A stretch of 64,000 bases of DNA from Acidobacteriota bacterium (GTDB lineage: Bacteria > Acidobacteriota > Vicinamibacteria > Vicinamibacterales > UBA2999): contig CANIBQ010000016.1 of assembly GCA_947465645.1 (NCBI GenBank), forward strand, positions 1-64,000, given 5' to 3'. The stretch's first letter is position 1. Each line of letters starts with the position of its first letter. Both the position numbers and the translations under genes were made by a program. The notes under the pieces are model-generated. The model searched no databases. It saw only the letters and a list, made by a program, of their open reading frames with translations, and had not been told where the DNA came from. Positions 19,346 through 28,925 of the stretch are shown here, in pieces.

Positions 19346-19351
19346 ATTGTA
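19346..19351 (-). promoter_or_regulatory. -10-like box TACAAT of the deacetylase gene
   Basis: Minus-strand TACAAT with 7 nt (CCCATCC) to the GTG start, so the mRNA is probably leaderless. No ribosome-binding site is visible. Confidence 0.5.
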
Positions 19352-19470
19352 CGAGAAGAACCGTTCGCACAGCTCCGCGTCTCCGCGCAGCAGGACGGTT
19401 CATTCACGGTCAGGGCGCAACGCCTTCGCGGGCGGCGCTATGTTACAGTGGCACCCCGTCGGAGGAACTC

Positions 19471-19539
19471 ATGGCGCGTTTCAACTGGTTGGGTACTGCG
19501 CACAACCAGCCGCCGACCGCGATGTCCCGGCCGCGATAA
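19471..19539 (+). CDS. Possible 22-aa peptide, overlapping a repeat
   Basis: ATG preceded by GGAGGAACTC, a strong ribosome-binding site, opens a 22-codon frame MARFNWLGTAHNQPPTAMSR... ending at a TAA that lies in the GGCCGCGATAACGG repeat. It may be a true short peptide ahead of the SEC-C gene, or the beginning of an older gene cut by the repeat element at 19501. Low confidence because of its length. Confidence 0.3.
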   Translation: MARFNWLGTAHNQPPTAMSRPR

Positions 19540-19551
19540 CGGAGCGGCCGG
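19501..19551 (+). repeat. 51-bp repeat element, copy 1
   Basis: Begins CACAACCAGCC and ends in the palindrome CCGGCCGCGATAACGGAGCGGCCGG (arms GGCCGC/GCGGCC). It is 46 of 51 bases identical to 33166-33216 on the same strand, and weaker similarity extends about 15 bp upstream. Confidence 0.85.
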
Positions 19552-19579
19552 ACGTGATCGGGGAAGGAGATACCACAAG

Positions 19580-19828
19580 ATGGCCAAGACCGGGCGAAAC
19601 GATCTGTGTCCCTGCGGAAGCGGAAAGAAATACAAGAAGTGTCACGAGGCCGGCGACGGCGCGACTCGCAGCCGCATGCTGATGATCGTGGTGGGCGGCG
19701 CGGTGCTGGCTGCCATCGCCATCGGCCTCGTGTCGTACAACAGCGACCCGGCAACCGGAGACAGCGTCCGCGTCTGGGACCCGGCGCACGGGCACTATCA
19801 CAACGCGGCCGGAGTGCAGGTTCCTTAG
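19580..19828 (+). CDS. SEC-C motif membrane protein, 82 aa
   Basis: An 82-residue protein. Residues 1-25 hold a SEC-C zinc motif, GRNDLCPCGSGKKYKKCH, identical in pattern to the C-terminus of SecA. A membrane helix (MLMIVVGGAVLAAIAIGLVSY) follows, then a short extracytoplasmic tail with DPAHGHYHN, rich in His. SEC-C motifs bind zinc and, in SecA, bind SecB and ribosomes, so a role near the translocon is possible but unproven. AAGGAGAT lies upstream of the ATG. The stop TAG overlaps the stop of the convergent acyltransferase gene by 2-3 bases. Membrane-anchored SEC-C proteins of this size are not commonly described. Confidence 0.8.
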   Translation: MAKTGRNDLCPCGSGKKYKKCHEAGDGATRSRMLMIVVGGAVLAAIAIGLVSYNSDPATGDSVRVWDPAHGHYHNAAGVQVP

Positions 19829-20523
19829 GCTCTGGGCTTTGGGCTCTCGGCTCTAGCAAGCATCTCGAGCGTCGTGGCCTCGAGCGACTTCAGGCTTGAT
19901 TCGAGCCGCAGCCGCTGCTCCTCTACCTTCGCGTCGCTCGCATCGGCTGGCACGCTCAGCGGCTCGCCGATCGCCAGCGCCACGGTGCTGAAGGGTTTCG
20001 GGATCTGCGTTCGGTCCCAGCTCTTGAGCGTCCAGTGGCGTGATGACTCCGCGTGAAACGGCAACACCGGGTTACCGGTGGCCTTCGCCAGCCAGATCGC
20101 GCCAGGCTGCGCCACGCGCGCGGGGCCGCGTGGACCGTCCAGCGTAAAGCCAGCCGCCTTGCCGGCTTCCATGTCGCGCTTGAGCTGCAGCAGCGCCTTC
20201 AATCCGCCGCGCGAGGTGGACCCGCGCGCGGTGCCGTAGCCGAACCGCTCGATGATCCGCGCGATCCATTCACCGTCGAAGTTCTCGCTGGTGATGACGA
20301 TGATGCCGCGCCGGCGGAAATAGAAGGTCGCGGGAAGAATGCGGCCGTGCCAAAAGGCCATGACCGGCTGGCGGCCGGACGCCGCGATCGCGTCGAGGTG
20401 CTCGCGCCCTTCGACCCTCCAGCGCAAGGTCTGTCCGAGCGCGTTGATGAGTGGATAGCCGAGGCCTGCAATGGCTGCAACCTCGGTCCGCTTTCGCCGC
20501 GATAATCGCCAATCACTGTCCAT
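19825..20523 (-). CDS. Lysophospholipid acyltransferase-like protein (DUF374)
   Basis: A 232-residue protein of the DUF374/LPLAT group. It has WRVEGREHLD, the acyltransferase His box in VMAFWHGRILP (H-x4-type), an RGSTSRGGLKALLQLKRDM helix and the FTLDGPRGPARVAQPG motif that is diagnostic for this group. Related proteins transfer acyl chains to lipid A-like acceptors or lysophospholipids at the inner membrane. The last ten residues, ARAESPKPRA, are encoded by a GGGCTYTG word repeat, suggesting the C-terminus was replaced or extended by it. Stop codons of this gene and the convergent SEC-C gene overlap. The substrate cannot be told. Confidence 0.83.
   Translation of the reverse strand: MDSDWRLSRRKRTEVAAIAGLGYPLINALGQTLRWRVEGREHLDAIAASGRQPVMAFWHGRILPATFYFRRRGIIVITSENFDGEWIARIIERFGYGTARGSTSRGGLKALLQLKRDMEAGKAAGFTLDGPRGPARVAQPGAIWLAKATGNPVLPFHAESSRHWTLKSWDRTQIPKPFSTVALAIGEPLSVPADASDAKVEEQRLRLESSLKSLEATTLEMLARAESPKPRA
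19826..19858. repeat. GGGCTYTG word repeat at converging gene ends
   Basis: TAGGCTCTGGGCTTTGGGCT then CTCGGCTCTA: the same words as in leuS and after the kinase. It encodes the C-terminal ten residues and the stop of the acyltransferase and touches the stop of the SEC-C gene. Confidence 0.75.
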
Positions 20524-20530
20524 TTGTCTT

Positions 20531-20556
20531 CGCGAGGGCTGAAGCCCCCGCGCTAC
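20531..20556. repeat. GC-rich palindrome, GGGGGCTGAAGCCCCC type
   Basis: CGCGAGGGCTGAAGCCCCCG with CGCTAC following, in the 63-bp gap between the acyltransferase and ETF-QO genes. The same core and the trailing CGCTAC occur at 63912-63936. Confidence 0.75.
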
Positions 20557-20586
20557 TGGACCCCATTCTCCTGTAGCCGCGGCAGG

Positions 20587-22260
20587 TCACATTCCGGTGT
20601 ATTGCGGACCGCCTCCGCCCTCGGGCGGCACCCAGGTGATGACCTGGTACGGATCCATGATGTCGCAGGTCTTGCAGTGCACGCAGTTGCTGGCGTTGAT
20701 CTGCAGACGGGGCGTGCCGTCGGCCTCGTGGACGATTTCATAGACGTTGGCCGGGCAGAAGCGCAGGCACGGGTGGCCGTACTCATCGCCGCAGATCGAA
20801 CTGCACACGTCGGTGTGCACGAGCAGGTGCGGTGGCTGATCCTCGTCGTGGGCGGTGCCGGAAAAGTGCACGTTGGTCGCCTTGTCGAACGTGAGCTTGC
20901 GATCGACGGGCACGGCGATCGGCTCGGTGCGACCGGAGCCTTGCTCGATGCGGCGCGGACCTTCACGGTCCGCGAGACGCAATTTCTCCATGCGCTCGTG
21001 GCCAGGCTCCCCCTTCAGGTCCTTCACCCACCAGCCCCTGGTGAAGAGCGACACGCCGGCGAACAACATCCCGGCGAACAGTCCGTAGCTGAACGCCTGG
21101 TGGACGTTGCGCACTGGATAGAGCTCGGCCCGCACCGGGCTCGCGTCGATCCGGTCCTGGTATCGCTTGAGGCTCGAGGCCGAGGTGTCCCCCGCGCGCA
21201 CGGCCTCCAATGCGGCCTCGGCCGCCAGCATCCCCGTCCGCATGGCGAGGTGGATGCCTTTGAGGCGCAGCGCGTTGAGAAATCCGCCGGCATCCCCCGC
21301 GATCAACCCGCCGTCCATGTACGGCTGCGGGATGCTGTTCCATCCGCCCTCTGGCAGCGCCTTGGCGCCATAGCGGACCATGTGCCCACCGTCGAGCAGC
21401 GCCTTCATGAAGGGGTGCCGCTTGAAGCGGTTGAACGCGGCGTGCGGATCGAACAGCGGATCCTTGTAGTCGAGTCCGACGACGAAGCCAACCGACAATC
21501 GCCCTTCGGGCATGGCGTAGACGAATCCGCCGCCGAACTCTTCCTGCCGGAGCGGATACCCCATGGTGTGGAAGACCGTGCCCGCGGCCATACGATCGGC
21601 GGGCACGTCCCACAGTTCCTTGATCCCAAGGGCGAACACTTCGGGAGCGCGGCCCTTGCCCAGTTGCAGCCGCCGCAGCAGCTCTTTGGTCAGGTTGCCG
21701 CGCACACCGTCACAGAAGATCGTCACCTTCGCCCGGATGTCCGGACCTGGCTCGAAATTGGACTTCGGTTCACCCGTCTTCCCGATGCCGCGATCGCCGG
21801 TGCGCACGCCGATCACGCGCGAGCCGTCCATCAGGACGGCCTGTGCGGCGAAACCGCTGAAGATGTCGATCCCCGCGGCCTCGACCTGCGCCGACAACCA
21901 GCGGACAAACGCGTTCAGCGAGATGATGACGTTGCCGTGATTGCGCAGCGGCGGCGGCATGACGGGTAACGAGACCTTCGACTTCTGCGTGAGGAAGTAC
22001 ACCGCGTCGCGGTGCACCTCCACGGCAACAGGAGCGCCCTGTGCCACGTAGTCAGGGATCAGATCGCGAAGGGTCGAGAGATCGAGGATTGCGCCCGAAA
22101 GGGCGTGCGCGCCGGCCTCGCGCGCCTTCTCCAGCACCGCGATCGACAGCGGCTCGCCGCCCTTCTCTTTCTGCAACTGCGAAAGTCGAAGCGCCGCTGA
22201 CAACCCCGCCGGACCTCCCCCGACGATCAGGATGTCGACGTCGAGGGATTCGCGCTCCAT
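20587..22260 (-). CDS. Electron transfer flavoprotein-ubiquinone/quinone oxidoreductase
   Basis: A 557-residue ETF-QO. The FAD-binding motif VDILIVGGGPAGLSAAL is near the N-terminus, with GAHALSGAILD next. The quinone-binding and membrane-surface region follows (GYPLRQEEFGGGFVYAMPEGRL and GLIAGDAGGFLNALRLKGIHLAM). The C-terminal 4Fe-4S ferredoxin domain uses CLRFCPANVYE and NCVHCKTCDI. It passes electrons from ETF (genes upstream) to menaquinone at the inner membrane, linking acyl-CoA oxidation to respiration. Between the FAD and Fe-S parts the residues DREGPRR are encoded by a palindromic repeat (20954-20974) read in frame. Given the futalosine genes further along, menaquinone is the likely acceptor. 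Confidence 0.93.
   Translation of the reverse strand: MERESLDVDILIVGGGPAGLSAALRLSQLQKEKGGEPLSIAVLEKAREAGAHALSGAILDLSTLRDLIPDYVAQGAPVAVEVHRDAVYFLTQKSKVSLPVMPPPLRNHGNVIISLNAFVRWLSAQVEAAGIDIFSGFAAQAVLMDGSRVIGVRTGDRGIGKTGEPKSNFEPGPDIRAKVTIFCDGVRGNLTKELLRRLQLGKGRAPEVFALGIKELWDVPADRMAAGTVFHTMGYPLRQEEFGGGFVYAMPEGRLSVGFVVGLDYKDPLFDPHAAFNRFKRHPFMKALLDGGHMVRYGAKALPEGGWNSIPQPYMDGGLIAGDAGGFLNALRLKGIHLAMRTGMLAAEAALEAVRAGDTSASSLKRYQDRIDASPVRAELYPVRNVHQAFSYGLFAGMLFAGVSLFTRGWWVKDLKGEPGHERMEKLRLADREGPRRIEQGSGRTEPIAVPVDRKLTFDKATNVHFSGTAHDEDQPPHLLVHTDVCSSICGDEYGHPCLRFCPANVYEIVHEADGTPRLQINASNCVHCKTCDIMDPYQVITWVPPEGGGGPQYTGM
20954..20974. repeat. GCGGACC palindrome inside ETF-QO
   Basis: CGCGGACCTTCACGGTCCGCG, arms CGCGGACC/GGTCCGCG. 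It is flanked on the left by GATGCGG like the other copies (33030-33050, 52399-52419). Read in frame within the ETF-QO gene. Confidence 0.85.
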
Positions 22261-22265
22261 CAGTG

Positions 22266-22329
22266 GCCAGTTGCCGGTTGTCGGTTGTCAGTCGTAGGAC
22301 CAGGCCGACAACTGCCAACTGACAACTGA
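22266..22329. repeat. TTGTCAGTTGGCAGTTG-type inverted word repeat
   Basis: The 76-bp gap between etfA and ETF-QO is a hairpin of CAGTTGCCGGTTGTCGGTTG words against CAACTGCCAACTGACAACTG. The word style is shared with 5106-5179. Confidence 0.75.
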
Positions 22330-22336
22330 TGCCTAC

Positions 22337-23298
<962 letters not shown>

Positions 23299-23302
<4 letters not shown>

Positions 23303-24063
23303 AGGACCCTCGCCTCTTCCTTGAGCCGCCGCACGAGCTCCGCGGCGGCCGCTTCCGGCGAACCGCCAATCATCTGCGTCTGCTTGCTGCGCGTTGGCAA
23401 CGCCAGTGCGACGATCTGCTGCGTCGGCTGAAGCCCCGGAGGCACCGTCACTCTCGTGATCTCGCGGTTCTTGGCCGCCATGATCCCTTTCAGCGTCGCG
23501 TAGCGAAGCTGGTTGATGCCGCTCTGGATGGTCAGCAGCGCCGGCAGCGGGATGACGATGCGCTGGAACCAGCCGCCTTCGAGCTCGCGGTTCACGCGCA
23601 CGTGGCTGCCGTCCTGGATCTGGACTTCCATGATGATCGTCGAATGCGCCATGTCGAGGCGCTCGGCGAGGACGACGCCCATCTGGCCGTGGCCCTGGTC
23701 ATCGGACTGCAGGCCGGTCAGCACCAGGTCGAATTTTTCCTCCGCCATCGCGAAGGCGAGCGCATCGGCGATCACGACCGCATCGGCGGATGCGAGCGAG
23801 TTGTCCTCGACGTGGATGGCGCGGTCGGCGCCGCGGGCCAGCGCCTCGCGGAGCACCTGCTGCACGCGCACGGGGCCGGCCGAACAGACCACCACTTCGC
23901 CGCTGTGACGCTCGCGCAGGCGCAGCGCCTCTTCCAGCGCGTACGCGTCCGGCTCGTTCATCTCGTAGCTGACGTCCCTCTCGCGGATCCAGCTCTTGTC
24001 GTCGTTGAGACGAGGCTGCCACTCCCGGGTGGGCACCTGCTTGATACAGACGGCAATCTTCAT
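23299..24063 (-). CDS. etfB: Electron transfer flavoprotein beta subunit
   Basis: A 254-residue EtfB beginning KIAVCIKQVPTREWQPRL. It has MNEPDAYALEEALRL, the AMP-binding region LVLTGLQSDDQGHGQMGVVLAE and the LEGGWFQRIVIPLPALLTIQ segment. It forms the other half of the ETF dimer with EtfA. The length is typical. The promoter region upstream (24064-24172) is filled by a CCGAG word hairpin; a ribosome-binding site is weak. Transcription order etfB-etfA-ETF-QO. Confidence 0.95.
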
Positions 24064-24090
24064 AAAGCGGCACGTCCTTCACTGCTCCAA

Positions 24091-24166
24091 CACGCCGAGG
24101 CTCCGAGGCGCCGAGATGAACAAGACATATTCTTCCTCCGCGCCTCGGTGTCTCGGTGTGCCGTGG
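24091..24166. repeat. CCGAG/CTCGG word hairpin
   Basis: Left arm of GCCGAGGCTCCGAGGCGCCG words (24091-24115), right arm of GCCTCGGTGTCTCGGTGTGC words (24140-24166), separated by an AT-rich loop. It fills the gap between fabF and etfB. It is built like the CACAGAG hairpin at 7324-7389 but with different words. Confidence 0.75.
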
Positions 24167-24172
24167 CGGTGA

Positions 24173-25414
<1,242 letters not shown>

Positions 25415-25433
25415 AATCCCTCCTGGGTACCGG

Positions 25434-25679
25434 CTATCCCTTCTTGCTCTTCGCGTGCGAGTCGATGTAGTCGATCGCCTCCTTCACGCGGGTAATCTTC
25501 TCGGCGTCCTCGTCCGGGATCTCGATGCCGAACTCCTCTTCAAACGCCATCACGAGCTCCACCGTGTCGAGCGAGTCGGCCCCGAGGTCGTCCACGAACG
25601 ACGCGTCCGGAGTCACTTCTTCTTCATCGACTCCGAGCTGTTCCACGATGATGCTCTTTACCTTGTCTGCAACCGCCAT
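25434..25679 (-). CDS. acpP: Acyl carrier protein
   Basis: An 81-residue ACP with the phosphopantetheine serine in [19 protein letters not shown] and the usual four-helix acidic pattern; it ends in a basic KSKKG tail. It carries growing acyl chains in the cytoplasm. The ATG at 25679 is set by TAGGAGG 5 nt upstream; a frame reaching further upstream is encoded by the GTGCA repeat and is rejected. Located between fabG and fabF as in many bacteria. Confidence 0.96.
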   Translation of the reverse strand: MAVADKVKSIIVEQLGVDEEEVTPDASFVDDLGADSLDTVELVMAFEEEFGIEIPDEDAEKITRVKEAIDYIDSHAKSKKG

Positions 25680-25693
25680 TGAGCCTCCTAAAA

Positions 25694-25768
25694 CGTGCAT
25701 TGTGCACCGTGCACGGTGCGGGTGCATGATGCACTCGCACTCTGCATTGTGCACCGGGCACGGTGCAC
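25694..25768. repeat. GTGCA word array between fabG and acpP
   Basis: 75 bp of GTGCAC, GTGCATGATGCAC and GCACCGGGCACGGTGCAC words ending right at the fabG stop codon. It is the smallest of three such arrays (see 18163-18303 and 28457-28693). Confidence 0.85.
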
Positions 25769-26509
25769 TTACATGTACATGCCGCCGTTGACGGCGAGTA
25801 CCTGACCTGTAATATACGACGCCTCATCGGAGGCGAGAAAACAAACCGCAGCCGCGACGTCCGCGGTCGTACCCAGCCGCCCGAGCGGGATGTGCGAGGT
25901 CCAGTCGACCTGGGCCTTGTCGGTGATCGCCTTGGTCATCTCGGTGTCAATCAACCCTGGCGTCACCACGTTCACCGTGATATTGCGCGACGCCAGCTCG
26001 CGCGCCAGCGCCTTGCTGAATCCGATCAGGCCGGCTTTCGACGCCGCGTAATTCGCCTGCCCGGCATTGCCCATCTGTCCCACGACCGAGCTGATGCTGA
26101 TGATGCGGCCGCTGCGCTGCTTGACCATCGGCTTGACCACCGCCTGCGTGCAGGTGAACGCCGACGTCAAGTTGGTGGCAATCACCTGGTCCCAGTCGTC
26201 GCGCTTCATCCGCAGCATCAGCTGGTCACGGGCAATGCCCGCGTTGTTCACCAGGATATCGATCTGGCCGTGCCGCGCCAGCGTGCCCGCGACGAGCGCG
26301 TGGACCGACGCGTCATCGGTGACGTCAACGGTCCCCAGGTCGGCCCGTCCTCCCGCCGCATGGATCGCCTCCACCGCGGCCGCGGCGTTCTCGCCTCGCG
26401 CCGCCGCGACCACGTGCGCGCCCCTGGCGGCGAGCTGTGCGGCGATCTCGCGCCCGATGCCCCGCGACGCCCCGGTCACAATCGCAACTTTTCCTGTGAA
26501 ATCGGCCAT
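25769..26509 (-). CDS. fabG: 3-oxoacyl-ACP reductase
   Basis: A 246-residue short-chain dehydrogenase. It has the NADPH motif [20 protein letters not shown] as [14 protein letters not shown], the catalytic Ser in [14 protein letters not shown] and the Tyr-Lys pair in [13 protein letters not shown]. It ends AVNGGMYM as FabG usually does. It reduces beta-ketoacyl-ACP. The ATG at 26509 matches the family start (ADFTGKVAI). It follows fabD by 10 bp and precedes acpP, so pathway assignment is firm. Its stop is directly next to the GTGCA array. Confidence 0.95.
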   Translation of the reverse strand: MADFTGKVAIVTGASRGIGREIAAQLAARGAHVVAAARGENAAAAVEAIHAAGGRADLGTVDVTDDASVHALVAGTLARHGQIDILVNNAGIARDQLMLRMKRDDWDQVIATNLTSAFTCTQAVVKPMVKQRSGRIISISSVVGQMGNAGQANYAASKAGLIGFSKALARELASRNITVNVVTPGLIDTEMTKAITDKAQVDWTSHIPLGRLGTTADVAAAVCFLASDEASYITGQVLAVNGGMYM

Positions 26510-26519
26510 GCTGGCGCGA

Positions 26520-27449
26520 CTACGCGCGTAGCGCCGCCTCGATCGGCGCAAGGTCTGCGGACGCGGCGAAGTTGAATATCCGCGCGTCAGCGTGAATCTT
26601 CTGCACGAGGCCGCTCAGTACCCGCCCCGGACCCACCTCAACATACGTGGTGACGCCGTCAGACGCAAGGCGCCGTACGACCGATTCCCATTGCACCGGG
26701 GCGGAGACCTGCCGCACGAGCGCCTCGATCGCCGCGGCGGCGTCGCGTTTCGGCTCCGCATCGACGTTGGCGACCACCGGCACCCGGGGATCGCGCACCG
26801 AGAGCGCGCGCAGCTCCGGCGCCAGCCGTGCCTCGGCGGGCTTCATCATCGCGCAGTGAAACGGCGCGCTGACCGGCAGCGGAATCGCCCGCTTCGCGCC
26901 CAGCGCCTTGGCACGCTCCGACGCGCGCTTCACGGCTGCGGTGGCGCCCGCGATCACGACCTGTCCTGGTGCGTTGATGTTGGCGGGGCTCACAACCTGC
27001 CCTTCGGCCGCCTCGTCGCACGCCTGCTGCACCAGCTCCGGCGCCAGCCCGAGAATCGCCGCCATGGCGCCCTCACCCACTGGTACGGCTTCCTGCATAT
27101 AGCGCCCGCGCCGCCGCACCAGCGGCACCGCATCCGCAAACGCCAGCGTTCCCGCCGCCACATTGGCGGAATACTCGCCAAGGCTGTGGCCGGCGACAAA
27201 GGCCGGCTCGATGCCGCGAGCCGCAAGCACCCGACATGCGGCCGTACTGACGGTCAGGATCGCCGGCTGCGTGTTCTCGGTCAGCATCAACTGGTCGTCT
27301 GGCCCCTCGAAACAGAGACGCGACAGCGCACCGCCGAACGCCGTGTCGGCCTCTTCAAAGGCCGCGCGGGCCTCGGCAAACGACTCTACGAGGTCTTTGC
27401 CCATCCCGACCTTCTGGGAGCCCTGTCCGGGAAACAAGAACGCGATCAA
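26520..27449 (-). CDS. fabD: Malonyl-CoA:ACP transacylase
   Basis: A 309-residue acyltransferase with FLFPGQGSQKVGMGKDL at the N-terminus and the nucleophile in AGHSLGEYSAN. A conserved Arg lies in VRRRGRYMQ, and the catalytic His region reads PVSAPFHCAMM. It loads malonyl groups onto ACP. It overlaps plsX by 4 bp (ATGA) and is followed by fabG after 10 bp. Normal length. Confidence 0.95.
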   Translation of the reverse strand: MIAFLFPGQGSQKVGMGKDLVESFAEARAAFEEADTAFGGALSRLCFEGPDDQLMLTENTQPAILTVSTAACRVLAARGIEPAFVAGHSLGEYSANVAAGTLAFADAVPLVRRRGRYMQEAVPVGEGAMAAILGLAPELVQQACDEAAEGQVVSPANINAPGQVVIAGATAAVKRASERAKALGAKRAIPLPVSAPFHCAMMKPAEARLAPELRALSVRDPRVPVVANVDAEPKRDAAAAIEALVRQVSAPVQWESVVRRLASDGVTTYVEVGPGRVLSGLVQKIHADARIFNFAASADLAPIEAALRA

Positions 27450-28456
27450 TGGTGTGGGACCGAGGCGGCGGCGATTTCCTGCTCGACGCGTGGTATGAAG
27501 TCGCTGCTGGCAAAGCGGTGGGCCATCGCAATGGCATTACGCACGGCCTTGGCGGACGACCGGCCGTGGCCGACCAGCGCCAGCCCCGCGACGCCCAGGA
27601 GCGGCGCGCCGCCGAACTCCGAGTAGTCGACGCGGCGCCGGAACCGGCGGAACGCTCGCCGCGACAAGAGATACCCGACCTGGCTTGAAAACGTGCCCTG
27701 CAGCTCGTCGCCCAGCAGCGCCTCGACCGCGTCGACCAGCCCTTCGCTGGTCTTGAGGACGACGTTGCCGGTGAATCCGTCGCAGACGATCACGTCGGCG
27801 GACCCGCTGTAGATCTCGCGGCCTTCGATGTTGCCGATGAAGTTGAGCGCCGCGGTCTTCAGCAGCTGGTGGGCGTCGCGGGTCAGCTCGTTCCCCTTGG
27901 TCTCCTCCTCGCCAATCGACAGCAGGCCGACGCGGGGGCGCTCGACGCCCAGCGCCAGGCGCGCGTAGACGCTGCCCATGATCGCGAACTGGAGGAGATG
28001 GTGCGGCCGGCACTCGAGGTTGGCGCCTGAATCGAGCAGCACCGCGGGACGCTGACGCGTGGGAATGATGGTGGCGAGGGCCGGCCGATCGACGCCGGGA
28101 ATCATGCCGAATGCGGCGTGGGCCGCCATGACGGTGGCGCCGGTGTTGCCGGCGCTGAAGAGGGCTGCCGCTTCGCGCCGCGCCACGAGCTCGGCGGCAA
28201 CTCGAATCGAAGCCCTGGGCCGCCGCCGGAGCGTCGCGGCCGGCGGGTCCACCATGCCGACGACGTCAGGCGCCTCGACAATCGAGAGTCCAAGGTCGCG
28301 CCAGTCAGCATGGGGGGCGAGGGCCGCTTCGAGCATGGGCGTCGATCCGACCAATGCAATCTCAACCGCCAGGTGACGAACCGCCGCCACGGCGCCGTCA
28401 ACGGCCGTAGCAGGTGCGTGGTCGCCGCCCATGGCGTCAACGGCGATGCGAATCAT
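27446..28456 (-). CDS. plsX: Phosphate acyltransferase PlsX
   Basis: A 336-residue PlsX beginning IRIAVDAMGGDHAP. It includes ALFSAGNTGATVMAAH, the GANLECRPHHLLQFAIMG segment and IYSGSADVIVCDGFTGNVVLKTSEG, all diagnostic. It makes acyl-phosphate from acyl-ACP for phospholipid synthesis at the membrane. The ATG lies immediately after the largest GTGCA array, and no ribosome-binding site is present, so initiation must rely on coupling or on an unusual leader. Neighbours yceD-rpmF-plsX-fabD are the classic order. Confidence 0.95.
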   Translation of the reverse strand: MIRIAVDAMGGDHAPATAVDGAVAAVRHLAVEIALVGSTPMLEAALAPHADWRDLGLSIVEAPDVVGMVDPPAATLRRRPRASIRVAAELVARREAAALFSAGNTGATVMAAHAAFGMIPGVDRPALATIIPTRQRPAVLLDSGANLECRPHHLLQFAIMGSVYARLALGVERPRVGLLSIGEEETKGNELTRDAHQLLKTAALNFIGNIEGREIYSGSADVIVCDGFTGNVVLKTSEGLVDAVEALLGDELQGTFSSQVGYLLSRRAFRRFRRRVDYSEFGGAPLLGVAGLALVGHGRSSAKAVRNAIAMAHRFASSDFIPRVEQEIAAASVPHH

Positions 28457-28693
28457 GACAGGTGCACGGTGCACAGTGCAGGGTGCAACGGGCGGGTGCT
28501 AAGTGCGAGGTGCATGGTGCATGGTGCATGGTGCAGCGTGCAGCGTGCGAGTGCGAGGTGCCTGTGCAAGGTGCCGGCGATACCCGGGTGTGTCGACGCA
28601 CGCTGCACGTGGCACATTGCACGATGCACTCGCCCGTGCACCGTGCACGTTGCACCATGCACCCGCACGTGCACCGTGCACGCTGCACAGTGC
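28457..28693. repeat. GTGCA word array between rpmF and plsX
   Basis: About 237 bp. The left part is direct GGTGCATGGTGCATGGTGCA and GTGCGAGGTGCC words; the right part is the complementary GCACC, GCACGTTGCACCATGCAC words. A non-repeat core with ATACCCGGGTGTGTCG is in the middle. The whole can form one very long imperfect stem-loop. It fills the complete gap between two genes of one operon. Confidence 0.88.
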
Positions 28694-28694
28694 A

Positions 28695-28877
28695 CTATTC
28701 CTCGTCTACCGCCCTGACCTGGCGAGCGTTGTAGAAGCCGCAATGCGGGCAGATGCGATGCGACGCCTTGGGCTCGTGGCACTGGGGACACAAGTTGGTC
28801 GCCGTCGCGGTCAGGCTGTCATGGGTGCGCCGCTTCGCGGTGCGCGTCTTGGAATGTCTGCGTTTTGGATTAGGCAT
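28695..28877 (-). CDS. rpmF: 50S ribosomal protein L32
   Basis: A 60-residue bL32 beginning PNPKRRHSKTRTAKRRTHD with a zinc ribbon CPQC...CPHCGFYNAR. It belongs to the large ribosomal subunit. The zinc-binding (C+) form is present. Directly downstream of yceD as in most bacteria, and separated from plsX by a large repeat array whose end touches its stop codon. Confidence 0.95.
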   Translation of the reverse strand: MPNPKRRHSKTRTAKRRTHDSLTATATNLCPQCHEPKASHRICPHCGFYNARQVRAVDEE

Positions 28878-28884
28878 GTTCTAG

Positions 28885-28925
28885 GCGACTCTGTTCTGTA
28901 CGACTCTGTTATCTACGACTCTCGT
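28885..28925. repeat. Short tandem repeat CGACTCTGTT at the yceD 3' end
   Basis: Three imperfect units of about 15 bp (GCGACTCTGTTCTGTA, CGACTCTGTTATCTA, CGACTCTCGTGAC). The TAG stop of yceD (minus strand) lies in the second unit. Confidence 0.6.
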
